The notes: generated from the sequence alone by a model not told the origin. Counted from the stretch's first letter, positions 35,643 to 47,631 are shown. The stretch: DNA of 64,000 bases from Rhizophagus irregularis (GCF_026210795.1 NC_089432.1:2728001-2792000), one strand, 5' to 3'. Program-made: numbers and translations.

Positions 35643-37135
35643 TTCGCCAATTTTGTGTAACAATCATAACGTAATTATATGTCAATCAGCGATTGTCCCA
35701 CTTTAATAATTCTGGTCAAAATTATAATTAGCCAGAGTTAAAGTTTTGATTACACCGAGGCCAAATGTTATTATAGATTGTATACATAAAGAAAATACTA
35801 AAAATTTCCAATTTATGAAATTAATCATAATTTAGTGATAAACTGTTATATTATCGTCAGTCAACATCCGTAATATGAATCTAATGATCAAATTGTCAGT
35901 GTTCATTACACTAATATAAATTTGGCAAAGTATATAATTCAGATTAAATATGACCAGATTTATTTTAATAATTTGTTCTTCAACTATTTACATATATTTA
36001 AATCAAAATCTTGAAAATTCAAAAAAAAAAAAAATTTTTTTAAATTAAATATTAAAACTTTTTTTTATGATTATTTGAATTAAGTATTATGCATTTATGA
36101 TTTTTTAAAAAATTCAACTTTTTTAACACACGTTATTAATCAAATTCATCCGTCCTAGACAGTCTACATAGAAATATCTGTACTTCAGTAGGAAAAATGG
36201 CCTCTATTCCGCTTTTTCTAAAGATAACAGAAGCTAAATTAGCTAAATTTGAGAATAAAATAGATTTCGGTTATAGAAACTAATCTAGTCTTGAATTGGC
36301 TGATTGGATTAAAACCAAATTTTTCAGTCCTTAACCGATTTTACTGCACCACTAATATTTAGAGGCGCAACTCAGAGAATTTTCAAAGACCAGTCAGGAC
36401 TGATTAAGGGCGCAGGGCTGAGTTGACTTTACTTTGAATTGAAATTGATGCCGATCGACCAAAATTTTTTGCCCAACTTAGAAAATTTAAAATGTAACAA
36501 GATATATTGCGTAAATTATGTAATTACCATAATCATGATTTGCATTTAATATTTAATTTATTAAATTTATTAAAAAGAATTGAGTATCAGGATGGAAAAT
36601 GTTCAAATTATTAAAAATTATTGAGAAATTGAAACTGAAGAAAGTTGTAAGTCCATTTGTGTTTAGTCATGTGTAAACTCATCACGAACTCACCATGAAT
36701 CAGGTCACATTTTATGGGAGCTACGGGTGGTCAGCCTTAATGCAGAATGAGAAATTAATATACAAGAAAACAAAATTTTTTAAAAGCAAGGATTACTCCA
36801 GTTAAATGAATTAAAGATATTCACTTTTCCATAAGGCTTATACTGGCTTATTCATAAATTCTCGAATTAACCAGATCTGGATATCTCTATGAGTAATTGA
36901 ATTGAAACAATATTTTGAATAATCATGTAACAATTACTTTTAATTTCATATATTCGTAAACTTGTAAAATTACATACACTTTTTTTTGTGATAAAACGAA
37001 TTACTTTATTTATATACAAAAAATTAAAATAAAACTGGAATTTAAATATAAATTTAACTAATTTACATGTTCCTTCAATACCACACCTCCATCATATCCA
37101 ATGTAATACATGTATTTACTACATAAATTGGTTAC
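35643..37135. other. Intergenic region
   Basis: A GC-richer patch at 36140-36430 includes CAACTCAG and CTGAGTTG (36368-36425) forming an inverted repeat, with an inner CAGTCAGGACTG. It may be debris of a mobile element. No reading frame is convincing. Confidence 0.35.
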
Positions 37136-37235
37136 GGTATATTTCACCAAAGTTTATTCTACTAAAACCCATTTTACCGAGGCCATTTCTCTGAATCCTT
37201 CTCCTGAATCATTCGTTTCATTGAAGGACATTCTG
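37136..37235 (+). repeat. Foldback-element arm, decayed partial copy
   Basis: GGTTACGGTATATTTCACC, CCATTTTACCGAGGCC and CATTTCTCTGAAT units match the outer arm of the element ending at 32490, read in reverse. Only one arm is present. Confidence 0.5.
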
Positions 37236-37478
37236 GATACCAAATTACAATTCGTTAATATTATTACCAACTATATTATTAATTACATTATCTATTTTAA
37301 TTTTTTTTTATGATTTCATTTTTTTCTAAATTATTTCATTTCTGCCCCCATCACCTTCAAATCCATCATCTAATTTTGATCGTCATGTAACTTTCTTTTA
37401 TCTTTCCACTCTATATTGTAACAGATACTCATAACAAATGAATTTGTTAATTGATCTAGGTGTTAGATTTTTTGCCCA

Positions 37479-37863
37479 TTAATCATAACATCCATCAATG
37501 TTGATATTATTCCATTTCAAATTAAACTTATTTACTAGCATACTGTTCCATATTATCCCTATATCTTCTAAATTAAGATATTCCTCATATAACTTTTTCT
37601 TCATAGCTTCCGTTTTAATATTATAATCTTCGTCCTTATATTTAAATGACGTTGAAAAAAAAACCTGTAACTTTTTTCTTCTATCAATTGCTTCAAAATT
37701 TTAATGACATATAATTTTTGTAATCAATGAATTTCTTTTCTAGATCATTATAGACAATATGAACTTGATTAGTGATTACTGTATCCACTGTATTACTGTC
37801 TGAATAATTCATATAAATGTCACTTTTGAACTTTTGCGCTATACAAAATATTATCCCTTTAAA
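37479..37863 (-). pseudogene. Unrecognised gene remnant, one frameshift
   Basis: Two adjoining minus-strand frames give one coherent protein segment. 37863-37693 encodes FKGIIFCIAQKFKSDIYMNY, SDSNTVDTVITNQVHIVYND and LEKKFIDYKNYMSLKF. 37694-37479 then continues in a shifted frame with EAIDRRKKLQVFFSTSFKYK, KTEAMKKKLYEEYLNLEDIG and a TAA at 37479-37481. The charged, varied composition is unlike neighbouring noise, so I consider it genuine decayed coding sequence. No start codon or promoter is evident upstream. The family is not recognised. Confidence 0.45.
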
Positions 37864-38266
37864 TTATATATATTTATAAATTTTCAAATAAATTTGATGT
37901 TACATAATTGCTAAAGCTTAACTACGAAAATTTACTTATTCTAGGCCTATGTAATTATAGATAAATCTGCTTTTAAAAAAATTATGATTAGCAAAAAATG
38001 AACATATTATAATTAAATTGTTAGTATATAAATTAAAACAGATAAATCTGGACAATAAGAAAATGAATAAATATTCACTATTTACATTTATCATTAGGTG
38101 GCTCTTTCTTGGCATAGTGACATGGTGGAGTGCTGCTCATTTAATAACACTATTCTTGTGGCTGATAGAAAGATAGATGATTCTCCGATTATTATTAATG
38201 CTGGTTAGTCCGTGAAATTGTCAATGTTAATGTTATTTAATCTAAAAAAAAAGAAAAAAGTGAGTA
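37864..38266. other. Intergenic region
   Basis: AT-rich, then a somewhat GC-richer stretch at 38090-38220 that may be the edge of the repeat-like block that follows. No gene is supported. Confidence 0.35.
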
Positions 38267-38560
38267 CTATTGAACCAAATAACATGAATGTTTGGCATGG
38301 TAACAGAACAAATTTCTTTGCAGGTAATGCCTATGCCTAGGTTTAGACACTACACTCATCAGGTTTTTCCCATAACAGAAAGCTAATTTCAGCCCTGCAC
38401 CAAGTACTCTTACCCTGATGCCTGTTATCCATGCAGCAAAACCAAGACACACAATTTATTTGTGATACTAGGAATTCCTGAAATCAGAGAAGGACGTTCA
38501 CAGTAGGCTGTCTGAGACTGCGTAACTGTGGCCACGATGTGCTTCCAGTTCTCTGATAAT
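38267..38560. other. GC-richer block with short terminal inversion
   Basis: The sequence is compositionally distinct from its surroundings. Its minus-strand frame (38267-38452) reads GFAAWITGIRVRVLGAGLKL, which looks protein-like but is not recognised. ATCAGAGAA near 38480 and TTCTCTGAT near 38550 form a 9-bp inverted repeat. It could be part of an LTR or another mobile element. Confidence 0.3.
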
Positions 38561-38631
38561 ATATATATAAATGTATATATATATTGAAACTCCTAATAAA
38601 AATAAATCCATTAGAAGATATCACAATATTG

Positions 38632-38745
38632 GAGGTTCATAATTGTTCCTCCTTCAGAACAAAAGACCTCACATGACCCGTGAGAAAGGTACATAATTAT
38701 TCCTCCTGTATAGAACAATAGTTCTCACATCTTTGTCATGCTATG
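38632..38745. repeat. Two-copy direct repeat (~57-bp unit)
   Basis: GGTTCATAATTGTTCCTCC and GGTACATAATTATTCCTCC head the two copies, each followed by AGAACAA and CTCACAT. A TA-rich microsatellite (38555-38587) precedes it. The arrangement resembles subrepeats in an LTR, but no second LTR was found. Confidence 0.65.
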
Positions 38746-39702
38746 GTGGTCTGGGAATTGCCTTCTCAAACAAGCATGAAAATTAAAGATAAATAGTACC
38801 TTAATTAAAACTGATTATTATAGTTTTTCAAGTCCAACAATAAAAAAGATTTCAGAGCTAAAAGATGGTGAGATCTTTAGTTCACCACCCTTTACTTCCT
38901 CCACTTGTTCTTAATTTCACTGCTTCGTCACTTCCTCTCCTCTTTGGTTGTTGGTGGGAGGGTTGCGTAGCATAAAAGGACAGGTTTTGTGGATAAGTTG
39001 TCTAAAGTAGAAACGTGACATACTGTTTGTTTAAAATTATTTTTATTATTATTAAGTATTTCAATAATTTTCGTGTAATCCATACTAATAATACTATAGG
39101 TTTTTTAGATTTTTTATAAAAAAAAAAATATGAAAGCAAGTAAAGCAAGTGTAAAACGTAAAACGCGAAACGCGTCAATCAAAAAATAACATCTGAAATT
39201 TAACGGTCAGCCTGACCACGTGATACATCCAATCAAAAATCAATTTCAGACGTGACATCTACAACATATAATGAGTCATAGTCGTGACTTGAATGATCGC
39301 TTACGTCATACATAATATGAAATATAAATTTATCCCTTTTAACATAAAATCAAACATTACATTTTTTTAAAAAAACCGTTTTGCTATGGTGGCAATATAC
39401 TATTCAACATTTTTATTATACGAATTAGTAACGTAGATTTTCAAAAATTAGTATCTAATCCAAAGGTGATTATATACAACAAAACTTACTAGAGTAATAA
39501 AAAATCTCACCGGAAATTAATTTCTAAAAACTCCATCGTTAAAATTTTTCTATTCCTTTGGGCCTACCCTTATCCCTGTTATTCCCATTTCGTAATGTAT
39601 TATTGAATGTAATTATTGCATAATTAGATAGTGCTGAATGTACAGATTCTAATTTCATTATGATTATATTTTATGATGAAAACAATACTTAAATCTTATT
39701 TT
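38746..39702. other. Intergenic region
   Basis: Moderately GC-rich at 38870-38990 and around the CACGTGA site near 39218. No coherent gene was found. Confidence 0.3.
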
Positions 39703-39770
39703 TTCCTGTAAAAAAGTTGATCCGTTTCTTATATTCCATCTTTTTCCGTAAAAGGTTCATATTTCTGGAA
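39703..39770 (-). repeat. Dispersed repeat, copy 2
   Basis: Read in reverse: ATGAACCTTTTACGG, AAAAAGATGGAATAT and CGGATCAACTTTTTTACAGG. It matches copies at 28606-28672 and 60487-60540. Confidence 0.65.
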
Positions 39771-40059
39771 TTAATAACCTTATATCATGGAATTAATCGA
39801 ATTGTTTATATTTTCCGAGAATGCAAAGCGTATATGGGAAGGTAAAAGCAAAACATTAGTTTATACTAATAACGGGTAACGTCAAATTACTGTATCACAA
39901 ATAAAGAATTTTGGATTTTTGGACTGATAAAAACAATGATAATCTCAATATTAAAACAAATGAATATTTTATTTAGAATAAGTAAGATTATAACAACTTT
40001 ATCGTAATACAAAAGAATATTCATATCTAATATTTTTTTCAATTATTATTACTAAATAA

Positions 40060-41640
40060 TTAAATAACTTCCTTCATAAAATCATCCATGTTAATCGCTA
40101 AACCATAATAACTTTTCACTTTAATATCATACAACATAAATTCCTTCACTTCGTCTTCCAATGAAAACAATTCATCACTAACGAATTCAGATCTAAATAA
40201 AGCACCATTAATAGCCAAATACTTAACCCTTCTCTTTTTCATGATATATGTTTTTATAGAGGGTAAAATATCTTGACCTTTAGTAATGTTACTTATCAAT
40301 AATTTCTTAGTAAATGTATCTTGAGAACTTTTTAGAAATACTTCAAAATCATATGCTTTAATATAATAAAGATACAAATGTAAATATTCTAATTTTAAAG
40401 GAATGATTTTTCCTAATTTTTGTAATATAATTGAATTATGTCCATTATTATCATGTATACTAATTGTAAGATAATTAAGATTATGTTTAATATTTTCAAT
40501 TAAATTGAGTGCTGGATAAATAATCGGATTATCATTTATATTCAGATCAAGAAATTTGATATTTTTACAATGTTTCACAATTAATTCAAATAATTGTCTC
40601 ATTGCCTGAGGGATCTGAATTAGTCCAGGTGGATAAATAAGTCCGCAATCATACCCAAAATTTTCTAAATAATCACAAGACTTTTGTATTAATAATTGTA
40701 GAGAATCAATTTCTGATATCGCTCCTAACTCTTGTACAAATAAAGATTTTAATTTAAGCGGTTTAGTTAAATTAATAACTTGTTGAGAAAAACCAGTATT
40801 TAAAGAATTACAATTAATTAAATGAACGGATTCTAAAACATTTAATTGTTCAAATATTCTATTTAAATTGATTATACCTTCAAAATCAACGTAATAGAAA
40901 ATAATTGTACTTAAGGTGTTTGAACAATTATAATCTTTTGATAATAATAATGATTGATATGAAAAAAAACTATCATGATCCAATGAAACTTTCTTAAGAT
41001 TTTGATGTAACTTAATTATTGGTAATATACGATTATTAAGTAATTTATTTTCTTTATAATAACCAATATAAAAGTTTAAATTTTTAATATTATTGTGAAT
41101 GAAATTTGTATTCTGTAAAATTAACTCAAGAATATCATCATAATTTATACCAAAAGAAGTATGTTTTATGTCAATTTCAAGAACATCTAAATTTACTTCA
41201 TTTTCAATAAAAAGTTTCACTAATGATACACATATATCAGATGCCAATCTTATAAAATCAGATACGAGGTCTGAATCTCCAATAGCAGCTTCAAGCCAAT
41301 TTATAATAGAAAAAATAAGCTTATTTATATTCAAATATTTTAAAAAACCATAATAATTGAAAAGTGTATTTGAAGGTAATGAATTATTAATAATATTATA
41401 CTCTTTTAATTTTGTTTTAAAATCATCATTTAAATATTGTAAGTAAATTTCAATATAATTATCATAGTTTTCAGTACGAACCGAAAAAGGATTTTCCCAT
41501 AATAATTGAGTTGCTAAACGACACCATAATCTGTTGACTAAAATACATGAATACAAAGTTAAAATATCATTTTGAAAATATTTTATAACTTCATAAGTTA
41601 ATTCGGGCAAATCCCCTGAAAATATTTTTGAACATGACAT
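40060..41640 (-). CDS. F-box protein 2 (F-box/LRR-like)
   Basis: A single-exon 526-aa protein, head-to-tail with F-box gene 3. The N-terminal F-box (LPELTYEVIKYFQND, LYSCILVNRLWCRLA, residues about 10-50) is intact. It is followed by LRR-like strands (NIKFLDLNI, LNYLTISI, LEYLHLYL) and a conserved C-terminal block, DTFTKKLLISNI and IMKKRRVKYLAI. It probably recruits a substrate to an SCF ubiquitin ligase; the substrate is unknown. The 17-bp upstream motif lies 87 bp before the start. Codon use is as AT-rich as in the neighbours, so there is no sign of transfer. Confidence 0.85.
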   Translation of the reverse strand: MSCSKIFSGDLPELTYEVIKYFQNDILTLYSCILVNRLWCRLATQLLWENPFSVRTENYDNYIEIYLQYLNDDFKTKLKEYNIINNSLPSNTLFNYYGFLKYLNINKLIFSIINWLEAAIGDSDLVSDFIRLASDICVSLVKLFIENEVNLDVLEIDIKHTSFGINYDDILELILQNTNFIHNNIKNLNFYIGYYKENKLLNNRILPIIKLHQNLKKVSLDHDSFFSYQSLLLSKDYNCSNTLSTIIFYYVDFEGIINLNRIFEQLNVLESVHLINCNSLNTGFSQQVINLTKPLKLKSLFVQELGAISEIDSLQLLIQKSCDYLENFGYDCGLIYPPGLIQIPQAMRQLFELIVKHCKNIKFLDLNINDNPIIYPALNLIENIKHNLNYLTISIHDNNGHNSIILQKLGKIIPLKLEYLHLYLYYIKAYDFEVFLKSSQDTFTKKLLISNITKGQDILPSIKTYIMKKRRVKYLAINGALFRSEFVSDELFSLEDEVKEFMLYDIKVKSYYGLAINMDDFMKEVI

Positions 41641-41726
41641 ATTGTAAAATTAAAAGAGAAAAGAGGGGTATTTGTGTATCACATTTTACTACGAATAAAT
41701 TTAAAGTTTCGGAAAATGGTGATTCC

Positions 41727-41743
41727 GATATTGTCGCACAATT
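41727..41743 (-). promoter_or_regulatory. Conserved upstream motif of F-box gene 2
   Basis: GATATTGTCGCACAATT, 87 bp upstream of the ATG and identical to the motif before genes 1 and 4. Confidence 0.6.
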
Positions 41744-42788
41744 AATATTGTGTAACATCACTAACGTCAATCACTACTTAATTCCGGTCAAACTTACCCA
41801 CTCGTGAAATTGATGCCGATCATGCAATATTGACCAAAATTTTTTAAGCCGTAATAAACTTTTTAATTTCTAATATTTTTTCTTTTATCAAAATTTTTTA
41901 ATGCTTAGGTTAATATTTCCTCAAGGGGAGCAGTGCTTTAGTCAATGCTTAGGTTAATAGGCATCCTATTATATATAATTTATAATAATGAAGTTTATAT
42001 AATAAATACAACTGTTAAAATCTTGAAATCACAACTTTTTTGAACCACAAAAAGTTACAAAAAACATATTAAAGAAAATTAGACATCTCAGTTAAGTTTC
42101 CATAATGAAAGATTATTTGTTTTATTATTTATGCTTTTTTTTTAATGAAATCTGTCTAATAATTACATTTTCTATTACATTAGATATTTTATTATAAATT
42201 ATTAAAATACTTATTTGGTTATTAAATAAGATAGCATTAGAAAAATAGAAGAAATTATGTAGTTGTGTTATAATTTTATATATAAATATTATTATGAATG
42301 ATTATAATTAAAGTTAAAGATCACTTCTTTATTGCTTCATTTATTCAGGCTATGTTTAATTTTTCATAAATTATTCAAAGTTCTATTTAAAAAATCCTAC
42401 TTTTACATTCCCATTTCATAAATCTGTACATCCAGCATTACATTCAATATGATATTAAGATATTTTATGATAGAAACACTATTACAACAATGCTTAAACT
42501 TCTTTTTTTCTTACATGCTGCATCCTCTTTTTAATTTCTTCTCCTTTTTGCTACTTGTTTGATAATTTTTTTTTCTAGTAAATAATACAGAAAACAAGGA
42601 CAAACCAAATTATTGTATCACCAAATAAAGAAAGAATTCAGATTTTTGAATTGATAAAAACAATGATAATCTCAATAACAAATGAATGAATGTTTTATTT
42701 GTGTAGGTAAAATTATAAGCAACTTTATTATTAAATAAAAGAATATTCCTGCCTGATATATTTTATTAATACTATTGCTAAACAATTA
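41744..42788. other. Intergenic between F-box genes 2 and 3
   Basis: AT-rich. AATGCTTAGGTTAATA occurs twice (about 41900 and 41948). The 3' flank of gene 3 resembles that of gene 2 (TTGATAAAAACAATGATAAT), evidence of tandem duplication. Confidence 0.5.
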
Positions 42789-44363
42789 TTAATAAACTTC
42801 CTTTATAAAATTAAGTTTATTTATCACTAAACTATGATAACTTTGTACTATAACATCATTCAGCTTAAATTCCTTCGTTTCATCTTTCAATGAAAACGAT
42901 ATCTTATCATACATATTATAAATAACATCAATAGCCAAATACTTAACCCTTCTCTTTTTAAAGAGATATTTTTTTATAGTGGGTAAAATATCTTTTTGAT
43001 TATAAATGCTACGGATCAATAATTTTTTAATAAAAGTATCTTGAGAATTTTTTAGAAATACCTCAATATCACATTCTCTAATCCAATTAAGATACAAATG
43101 TAAATATTCTAATTTAGAAGGAATGGTTTGTCCTAAATTTTGTAATAAAATTGAACTACATTCAATATTATTTATAGTGATTGAAAGATAATTAAGATTT
43201 TGTTTAATATTTTCAATTAAATTGAATTCTTGATAGATCTTCTGCTGATTATCATCTATAATCAGATTAAGAAATTTGATATTTTTGCAACATGTTATAA
43301 TTAATCCTAATATTTGTTGTTCTAATAGTGAATCATAAATTTCATATTTAGAACCACCATACCCAAAATTTTCTAAATAATCACATGATTTTTGTATTAA
43401 TAATTTTAATGATTCAATTTCTGATTCTGATATCTCCCGTATAGACAAAGATTTTAGTTTAAATGGTTTAGTTAAATTAATAATTTGTTGAGCAAAATAA
43501 TTATTTAAAGATAAACAATCAATGATATGAACGGATTTTAAACCATTTAATTGGTCAAATATTCTATTTAAATTGGTTATATAATTAAAATTAATGCAAT
43601 AGAAAATGATTGTATTTAAAGTATTTGAACAATTATATAAATCTTCTGATGATAATAATTCTTGATATAAATGAAGATTATCATGACCTAATAAAATTTT
43701 CTTAAGGTTTTGATGTAAATTAATTATTTGTAATATACGATATTTAGTCAATGCAAATTCGCGACTATAATCTACAATACTTTCAATAAAAAAGTTTAAA
43801 TTTCTAATATTGTGGATGAAATTTGTATTTTGTAAAATTAATTCAAGAATATCATTAAGACATGGGTAATAACAATTATTATTAATAAAGTCTATTTCAA
43901 TTTCGAGGGTATATAAATTTACTTCATTTTCAATAAAAATTCTAAATAGTGATATACAAATCAATCTTTTAAAATCCAAATCCAATACACTATTTTCAGA
44001 TTTTGAAGCTTTAATATTAAAAGCATCATACCATTCTTGAACAGAGATTATAAGCTTATGTATATTCAAGTATTTTAAAAAACTAGGATAATTAAATAGT
44101 GTTTTCGAAGATAATGAATTATTAATAATATTATATTCTTTTAATTTTGTTTTAAAATCATCATTTGAAAATTGTAAATAAATTTCAATAAAATTATAGT
44201 TTTCAGTACGGATTGAAAAAGGATTTTCCCATAATAATGGAGTTGCTAGATGACACCAGAATCTGTTAACTAAGATGCATGAATATAAAGTTGAATAATC
44301 ATTCTGAAGATATTTTGTAACTTCAATAGTTAATTCAGGTAAAAATCTTTTTGAACATGACAT
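42789..44363 (-). CDS. F-box protein 3, divergent promoter and N-terminus
   Basis: A single-exon 524-aa protein of the same family. The F-box reads LPELTIEVTKYLQND and LYSCILVNRFWCHLA. It starts MSCSKRFLPEL, lacking three to four residues between MSCSK and LPEL that the relatives have, but the F-box core is intact. LRR-like strands and the conserved KKRRVKYLAI C-terminal block follow. Unlike the other three genes it has no GATATTGTCGCACAATT motif upstream; its 5' flank diverges immediately before the ATG and is replaced by imperfect tandem repeats. It may be regulated differently or be silent. Confidence 0.83.
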   Translation of the reverse strand: MSCSKRFLPELTIEVTKYLQNDYSTLYSCILVNRFWCHLATPLLWENPFSIRTENYNFIEIYLQFSNDDFKTKLKEYNIINNSLSSKTLFNYPSFLKYLNIHKLIISVQEWYDAFNIKASKSENSVLDLDFKRLICISLFRIFIENEVNLYTLEIEIDFINNNCYYPCLNDILELILQNTNFIHNIRNLNFFIESIVDYSREFALTKYRILQIINLHQNLKKILLGHDNLHLYQELLSSEDLYNCSNTLNTIIFYCINFNYITNLNRIFDQLNGLKSVHIIDCLSLNNYFAQQIINLTKPFKLKSLSIREISESEIESLKLLIQKSCDYLENFGYGGSKYEIYDSLLEQQILGLIITCCKNIKFLNLIIDDNQQKIYQEFNLIENIKQNLNYLSITINNIECSSILLQNLGQTIPSKLEYLHLYLNWIRECDIEVFLKNSQDTFIKKLLIRSIYNQKDILPTIKKYLFKKRRVKYLAIDVIYNMYDKISFSLKDETKEFKLNDVIVQSYHSLVINKLNFIKEVY

Positions 44364-44408
44364 GTTGGGCCGGGAATGTCAAATTTTTTATACAAAGTAA
44401 AATTGGCA

Positions 44409-44546
44409 TACTTATATACAGATATTTTTTACATGATTCATCATTCATATACAGTACTTTTACATGATTCATTGATTCATCATTCATATACGGATACTGT
44501 CACATGACTCATAATTCATATACTGATATTTTGCATGACTAATTGT
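44409..44546. repeat. Imperfect tandem repeat upstream of F-box gene 3
   Basis: Three to four copies of a unit of about 35-45 bp containing TTCATATAC, TACTTTTACATGATTCAT and ATTCATCA variants. It occupies the position where the other F-box genes carry their conserved promoter. Confidence 0.7.
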
Positions 44547-46140
44547 AAGTTTCTATATACAAGTTTCCATATACAAGTTTCATATATATACTTCATATAT
44601 GGTCCCGTAATTATAAATACATAAGATATTTGTTAATCAAGTCAAACACTTACTTAGGGTTATCAGAAACAAATATATGTGTAAAGTATTTTTAAGTAAA
44701 TTACAGTTTCAGGGGTATTATTAGTTTTCCGACCGATTAAACCATGTAGCTTGTATATTATAGGTTTACCCGTTTATATAAATAAACCTTTATATAAAAT
44801 AAACCATTCATATACGTACTAGTTAATTTACCAAATATATAAAATATAATAAGAAAAATCAATATTGCGTTATTTAATATATGGAATGGTGAACTTCCGG
44901 CAACACAAATAATGGATTGAATAAACTATTATCAAATAATACATACCGCATTGCGGTTCATGAGGGTAATGATAGAATATTTATATTTGTTTATTTAATG
45001 TTAGACTTATTTATTTTTATATTTAGTATTTTCATTAGTTTCATAGACTATCGCGTTAAAATAAATTAAACTTGATTAAAATTCCTTCTTATTAACAAAG
45101 CTAATAATTATTTTGTAATTTCCATATATTATCGAATACAATAAACATCAATCATTATAATGTTTAAAAAAATTTAGTCCCGATATCAAAAGTCAATTAC
45201 ATCTGTGAAGTTTTATTCATTAATAGTTATTTTAATATGTATATTTATGGTTAAGTATAGTCGTTTTTGATATCCATCCAACAATTTGAGTGAAAAGAAT
45301 TATGATGAATATTTTGGTTGGGATGACTATTAAAAAAATGATGAAATGTTAAATTGTATATCGTGAGGAAATTGATAAAATGAAAAATAAAATGACAATA
45401 ATCGGAAATTATCAACATATTTTATTATTGTGATTTTTTCATACTAAAAAATTTTTATAAGGTCATGATTTGATTGTTTATTTTTTGGAAATTCGTGAAG
45501 CCACACGTTGAATTTGCTTATTTATCTTATTTAAAAACCTTGCGTAGAGCTAGCTATTATAAAATTTTTGACACCTTACATATAAATTTGCTCAGAGTCC
45601 TGATATACCATATATTTTTAAAATTCCATCAGAAATTATTAAAGTTATTATAATTATCAATTGAATATGTTTTAACCTAAAGGTTAATTATAATATTTAA
45701 GAAAAGTGTTCAAATAGTTAAATATTTATATCATTTAGAAAATTACTGAAAATATTCTGAGAATTATTTAAACATTTTAAAGCCATTGATTCATTTAATT
45801 GTACTGTATATCTTTATGATCAACTAATTTTTAATTGCATTTCTTGAATTAATCTATCAATTTGTTTATTATTACTGGTCCAGTTTGTAAAATTTCATTT
45901 AAATAAAACTATTTTACATCATTTATATCCTGCATGATTTATTAATAAATAGTAATTACAAAATTTGACGTTCAATTAAAAATTTAAAAGTATTAAAACA
46001 TATTGTTATTTTTCAAAATTCATATAATCAAATATTTAAACATTAGTAAAATTAATTATATGTGCTAATAAACTAAAAAGTAACGTCAGAGTATATGTTC
46101 AAGAAAGAAAAAATTTATAAATCGATTTATGCTTATCTTG
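44547..46140. other. AT-rich intergenic region
   Basis: No gene is supported. CATATACAAGTTTC-like short repeats continue to about 44600. Confidence 0.4.
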
Positions 46141-46900
46141 TGGATCGTAATAAGACGTAAAGAAAGGGGCTTATAAGAAAAAGACCTAAGACCTAGACAG
46201 AGAGAGATAGACCTAAAAAAAAGATGACGAAAAAAAATAAAATGAAACACCACATACACAAACCCACACACAAACCCACACTCTCACAACACGCCCACAC
46301 TCCCACACCCAACCACACTCCCACACCCACCCGCACACCCAACCCACACACCCAACCCACACTCCCACACTCCCACACTCCCAACCCACAAACCCACACA
46401 CATTCCCACACTCCCACACGCCCACACTCACACTCCCAACCCGCACTCCCAACCCACACTCCCACACACGCCCACACTCCCACTCCCAACCCGCACTCCC
46501 AACCCACACTCCCAAACCCACATACCTAAAGAGATGTGAAGAAAAAGGGCCTAAAAGAAGATAGACAGAGAGAAGATAAACCTAAAAAAAAGATGACGAA
46601 AAAGATGACGAAAAAAAGTTGACGAAACGAAAGAAAAAAAGATGACGAAGCGAATAAAAAGATGACGAAACGAAAAAAAAGGATGACAAAATGAAAAAAA
46701 AGGGGTCTAAGAAGACCTAATAAGAGAAAAGATGAAATAAATATGATAAAACCACACACAAACTCCTACACTATAAAGGAAGATGTAAAGAAAAGGGCCT
46801 ACAAGATAGAAGACCTAATAAAGAGAAGCCTAGGCAGAGAGAAGATAGACCTTGAAAAAAAAAGACGATGAAGTATATATTGTGTATATATAATATTGTT
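46141..46900. repeat. Composite repeat region flanking a C-rich minisatellite
   Basis: Three degenerate copies of a purine-rich segment (GTAAAGAAA, GGGCCTA, AAGACCTA, CAGAGAGA, AGATAGACCT) lie at about 46155-46230, 46530-46600 and 46775-46865. Between 46570 and 46690 AAAAGATGACGAAACG-type units repeat about seven times. Long frames across this region are low complexity and not genes. Confidence 0.75.
46246..46524. repeat. C-rich minisatellite (CCCACACTCCCACACCCAA-like)
   Basis: About 280 bp of CCCACAC, CCCACACTC and CCCAACC units with almost no guanine on the plus strand. The G-rich complement could form G-quadruplexes. It is not a TTAGGG telomere repeat. Overlapping frames of about 100 codons in several phases are artefacts of the repeat. 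Confidence 0.95.
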
Positions 46901-46977
46901 AGTTGACAAAAAAAAAATAAATACTTTTTCGAATAAACAGTGAATAATAATAAGATAGGGAGTATAGTATCTTGCAT

Positions 46978-47030
46978 AATACAATTGTTTTGCAATACAA
47001 TTGTTTTGACAATACAATTGTTTGACAATA
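46978..47030. repeat. Three tandem AATACAATTGTTTTG units
   Basis: Units of about 15-18 bp, each centred on the palindrome CAATTG. Confidence 0.8.
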
Positions 47031-47523
47031 TGACAATATGAGTAATTTTTTCATGGTTATGACTAATAGATGGATATATCTGCGTCTGATCTATTCCAGT
47101 TTGGTTGGCTCGTGAAGATTTTTGTGGCTAATACAGGAAAGCTTGATCAGATTTTTTTTTTGTTATGATGCTAGTTTATTCGGGTGATGTGATCAGCCGC
47201 AGTATATCGTGTTGCCGCTTACCTTTTTTTTATTATTTTTTTTAATTCAGTTTTTTTTTTCAAAACCAGAAAATATTTTTTTTTCTATTTTTGGTCCTCG
47301 AAAAAAAAATTTTTTTTAATTACTAGTTAATATATTTTAAAAGCGTAGTTAGGAATTTTCTAAGTCACGTGACTGGTCGTTATTTACCGTGACATAATTC
47401 AATTTCGCATGACGTTTTAATAATAAATTTATTAATAAAAAAAGTAATTATGTAAATAAAATCTGGACGGATTATTTAAGAGTAATAGCGTGTATAAATT
47501 GGTAGTTTTAAATTTCAATAAAA
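47031..47523. other. Helitron-related internal sequence
   Basis: Contains CTGCGTCTGATCTATTC (about 47080) and T-rich stretches (47220-47320) similar to those at 20600-21160. It is probably debris of the same mobile family. No termini were identified. Confidence 0.35.
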
Positions 47524-47631
47524 ATGAAGTCTTTTCTATTTGAAGCAGTCCTTGATCAATGGCAAATGATGGGCCAACAGATCTCCGAATTCTCTATCGT
47601 ACATTCAGAATATGAGATAAGCCGGCTGTGA
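47524..47631 (+). CDS. Hypothetical 35-aa peptide
   Basis: A short frame (MKSFLFEAVLDQWQMMGQQI, then SEFSIVHSEY) is less AT-biased than its surroundings. It is preceded by GTGTATAAATTGG about 30 bp before the ATG. It has no clear signal peptide and no known family. It may be a first exon or chance. Confidence 0.2.
   Translation: MKSFLFEAVLDQWQMMGQQISEFSIVHSEYEISRL

Noticed and set aside
46193-46529. Frames of about 100 codons on both strands
   Set aside because: Translations of the C-rich minisatellite.
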